Shown here in pieces: positions 60,920 to 64,000 of a DNA stretch of 64,000 nt. Origin of the DNA: Auanema rhodensis (lineage: Eukaryota; Nematoda; Chromadorea; Rhabditida; Rhabditidae); the NCBI GenBank assembly GCA_964057225.1, contig OZ059894.1:16212476-16276475 (forward strand), written 5' to 3'. Every line of letters starts with the position of its first letter. Within the stretch, counting starts at the first letter, position 1. The translations under genes were made by a program, and so were the position numbers. The notes below the pieces were generated by a model that searched no databases, had not been told where the DNA came from, and worked only from the letters and a program-made list of their open reading frames with translations.

Positions 60920-63362
60920 TTAAATCACATCTTCATCAATAAATTTGATGGAACTGAAATTCGCACCAAAGGATTTGGCGGAGTTTTTGTAATCTTGTGT
61001 TCTTGATGGTTGCCTACATATACAGATGAGAAGTAGTGTTGTCAACAATAGAGCCAGTATAAGGATAGAAACAACAATCAAATGTGGCGCTAGCGATTCT
61101 TCTTCCGGCTGAAAAGTTATGAATGGCAATGACAAAGCAGATCTTGCATATGATTTTGATTTGAAATTACTTACGTCATTTTCGACCCAAATACAGTAAG
61201 CACTATTAGAGCCTGTACGAATAAATGGACATTTTGGATCTGGACAAACAACTGGCGATGGTATAGGGCGGTAACCAGTGGTTCTAAAAAAATATCAGTT
61301 GAAAACATATCTAAGATTTTCCACCTTTCAGGGCTTCGTGTCATTAAAGAGTTCCAAATACTTAAATGTAGTAAGGATAATCCTCTATCGGAAAAATGAG
61401 CGCAGTCATATCCTAATACTGATACATCGGTTCTAAAAACAATTTTATTAAACAAAAAAAATATTTTTGTTTGTTATTGAGCACATGGCCACTTTAAACT
61501 ATCTTTTAATCATTTCCGATAAAAAATGTTAAACTATCTATTTTACATTGTGTGAGGTGAAAAAATTTAAACATCTTTGCTCTTCAATCATTGCAGAAGG
61601 AGGCAAAGAATAATGAAGATCAGATAAGTTTTGTTAGTTAAATTTAACAAAAAATAACCCTTCAGGGAGATTTTGAAGAGCCGCTTCTCTCAAAAGTGGT
61701 AGAAATTCCACAGTGAAATTGTCTTTCTGGAAATTTCCTTTAACAATGTCTTCAACCTTAAAATGTACTTATACCTAAAACTAAATCTATCAAGAGTACC
61801 TGTGACCAAACAGAATTCGAGTTAAATTTGCTGTACACTTTGAAAGCACTAAGCATTTCTTCGCAAGCCTAAAGTTTAATCGGAATATATCAATCAAAGG
61901 TGTATACAAAACCTTTTGTGCATGGCTTGCATCACTCCAGATTCCATTTCCAGATGTTCTTAAGACAACAATTAGAGTACGTTCTGGTAATAGCTTATGA
62001 AATTCTTCTATTGCAGCCAAAACTTCAACTGCTGTTTGTCCTGTTTCTGAGGCTTCGCCATCCTAAAGCCAATGTCGTAATAATATAGAATAGATAAATG
62101 GATTTCATATTTTGTTAAATTTGTAAAGTATCATAGACTATGAATATTTTTTCCTCATTAAATTCTTTGGAATATATTCATTGATTGAAAATATAAGGAT
62201 GTTTAATTGTCAAGATATGAATGTAAATTAATTTACTTTCATTCATTAACCCATCGAATTAAACCTGAGAGAAAATTTTTAAAACATACAATTCTCTCCA
62301 GAGTCTTGACTTATCATCAACATGTGTAATCAATGTGTGAGTTCATTATTGATGAAACTGGACCCTTACTAGTCAAAAATCTAGTGGTCCTTGCTCCAAT
62401 GTTTGTTTTGTTTTGCAACGTTTCAAACTTTGCAGCTTCTACGAAGTTTCAGTAACAATTGCTTTTCTATCCTTTTCCCGTATACATCTTGTCTACACAG
62501 ATTGGTCAGAAAATAGGAAATTAAATTAAATGTTCGTTGAGACTTTCGTCTTTTCGTCCAAATATAGGTAAAACGTCTTTGATTTAAAAAAGTTTATTAT
62601 GTAAATAATACCTGTATAGAGGGGAGAATAACAATCATTTTCCAAATGTCATTATAATTAGGAATTTTGCGAATAGCTTCTGCCAAGTTTCTGCAAATTG
62701 TAAGAGTTTTTGACATTTTCAAAGTATCAGTACATAGCTTGTTCAGATAAAAGATCATCTCTTTCATTTTCTTCTATAACTGTCAAATTAGGATTAAAGA
62801 CTCTAATCATTTTCTCCAAAGACGGCAGTTCAGTAGTACTGGACGGATGACTGCAAGAATCAAGCAAGCCTAAACACAAATTTTAAAAACTTAAATGTTC
62901 TTTGTTCTTTGATTTCAATGGGCAGTTTATCAAAAGTGATTACCGTGCTGCAACATTGAAAAATTGGAATTGCAATAAGTTGATAAGTGGCCCATATCCG
63001 CATATATTGCTATAATTAGAAATTGAAACAAACTTTCATAATAGAGTATGAGATTATTTATACCTATGTCATTGGGCCGCAAACGATTACTATCCTCTCT
63101 TGAATTTCCGGAGGTTCTATGACATTTTTGTACGTCTTCTAAAACATAAGACAATGGGTAATCTAACATTTGTTCTGAATATTGCGAAGCCTAAAAATAC
63201 ATATTTTTCTTATGCTCTGTTAGCATAAACTACCTGAGTTTGTACTAATGTCATCCATTGGTCATAAAAATCACGATCTGTTGTTAATCGTTCTTCAATT
63301 CGTGTAATAGAGTTCGCATGAACGACCGTCAAGATAACTAGAGGAAGTATTAAGGTTATCAT
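60920..63362 (-). CDS. Phospholipase B1-like protein with degenerate catalytic motifs
   Basis: The protein starts with a signal peptide (MITLILPLVILTVVHA) and ends with one transmembrane helix (HLIVVSILILALLLTTLLLI) and a short cytoplasmic tail. It follows the GDSL-type phospholipase B1 order: RPNDIAIYADMGHLST (where active PLB1 has a VAALGDSLT block), IWKMIVILPSIQDGEAS (active enzymes have a GVNDLC block), YDCAHFSDRGLSLLHLSIWN (the DxxH block, intact), and VCPDPKCPFIRT near the membrane. The GDS motif reads GHL and the N of the block IV ND reads Q, so the nucleophile serine and an oxyanion residue are missing. The Asp and His of the last block remain. The most likely interpretation is a pseudoenzyme or binding protein on the cell surface; the alignment at the first block spans an exon join (G|CA), which should be verified with RNA. 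About nine exons, one intron over 500 bases. Confidence 0.8.
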
Positions 63363-64000
63363 CTTGTATTCATAATGGGACACGTCAAAGCTTTTTTTGT
63401 CTATCTTGAGTTTATACTTGGCATTAGTCTAAAAATATAGAAGGTTTGTTGAAACGATCAGAATAATGATGGAAAGAAAAGGCTTTAAAAATCTCAATTT
63501 TCTTGGTTTGCATGGAGTGTCAAGTTTGACAGATTAGGTATGGAAAATGGATCAACAACAAGAAAGACAAATTTAAGAGCTATAAGTAGAAAAGGTAAAA
63601 AGAGTTTAGTTAATGTTCGCTCAGCAATACTTTATTATTGCAGCAAACATAAGAGAAATGGAGTAAAACAAATTGTTTTTCATGATTATGAAGTTACAAA
63701 CTTGAAGAAGAGCGAACGTAACTTTTCATAATTGATATTTGTTTTGTGAATCACAACATCAATTTTAGACAAGAATCTTAACTAAACAATCTTTGTTTTA
63801 ATCACAATGATTAGTACTTTCCACTTTTGCTTTTTAGACATTAATTTTAGCATATTTATGAAAAATAAAAGTGATTTGGTCAAACGATATTCATGTGAGA
63901 GAACAACCAACTGACGTTTGCAATTGAAACAAAATAAATTGTCATCACGTGTAATTAGAATAGAAACAACATGATAATATGATTTGTTGAAATCAATAAT
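63363..64000. other. Window end, no assigned gene
   Basis: A 63-codon plus-strand open frame (63540-63731) encodes a basic peptide (start MENGSTTRKTNLRAISRKGK) four bases after a TTAGGT. It matches nothing I recognise. It could be a small or partial gene, but it is unsupported by splicing or family evidence. The rest is AT-rich flanking DNA of the phospholipase B-like gene. Confidence 0.35.

Noticed and set aside
63540-63731. Small basic 63-codon protein near the window end
   Set aside because: It has a plausible start context but no homology or splicing evidence; recorded in the flanking entry instead of as a gene.

Overview
The window is eukaryotic and almost certainly from a nematode. It is AT-rich, most genes are cut into many small exons by introns of about 40-60 bases ending in TTTTAG or TTTCAG, and one gene carries a nematode-type ground-like domain. 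Most start codons sit 0-12 bases downstream of a lone 3' splice acceptor, as expected where a spliced leader is trans-spliced. I cannot place it to genus. Exon joins were worked out by hand from splice signals and protein family conservation, so gene spans are firmer than internal exon edges. CDS entries give the span from start codon to stop codon, introns included.

Layout, 1-21.1 kb: type II phosphatidylinositol 4-kinase (1627-3638, -), a CCDC9-like RGG protein (4849-6348, -), a gene-poor stretch (6.3-11.5 kb), a Headcase/HECA homologue (11519-13537, +), a multi-pass membrane protein resembling the gustatory-receptor-like family (16013-17879, +), and cytoplasmic dynein intermediate chain (18303-21101, -).

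21.6-46 kb: a long gene for the nucleoporin ELYS/MEL-28 (21648-30527, -), whose 3' half holds a tandem array of whole exon-plus-intron units; an acid sphingomyelinase-like phosphodiesterase (31445-33773, +) with a tRNA-Phe gene antisense in one intron; a secreted ground-like protein (35283-36793, +); a Spaetzle-like cystine-knot ligand (40438-41440, +); and the non-lysosomal glucosylceramidase GBA2 (41956-45858, -).

46-64 kb: a TECPR2-like WD40 plus tectonin protein (46923-51921, +), a HINT3-like HIT protein (52100-52853, -), the splicing factor PUF60 (53848-57067, -), sorbitol dehydrogenase (57809-59409, +), an intracellular fatty-acid-binding protein (60197-60737, +), and a membrane-anchored phospholipase B1 relative that has lost its GDS catalytic motif (60920-63362, -).

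These are single-copy housekeeping and developmental genes with no sign of an operon, virus or transposon. Several touch lipid metabolism (PI4K2, sphingomyelinase-like, GBA2, FABP, PLB-like), which may be coincidence. The least ordinary items are the tandem-exon array in ELYS, the Spaetzle-like ligand, the degenerate phospholipase B and the antisense intronic tRNA.
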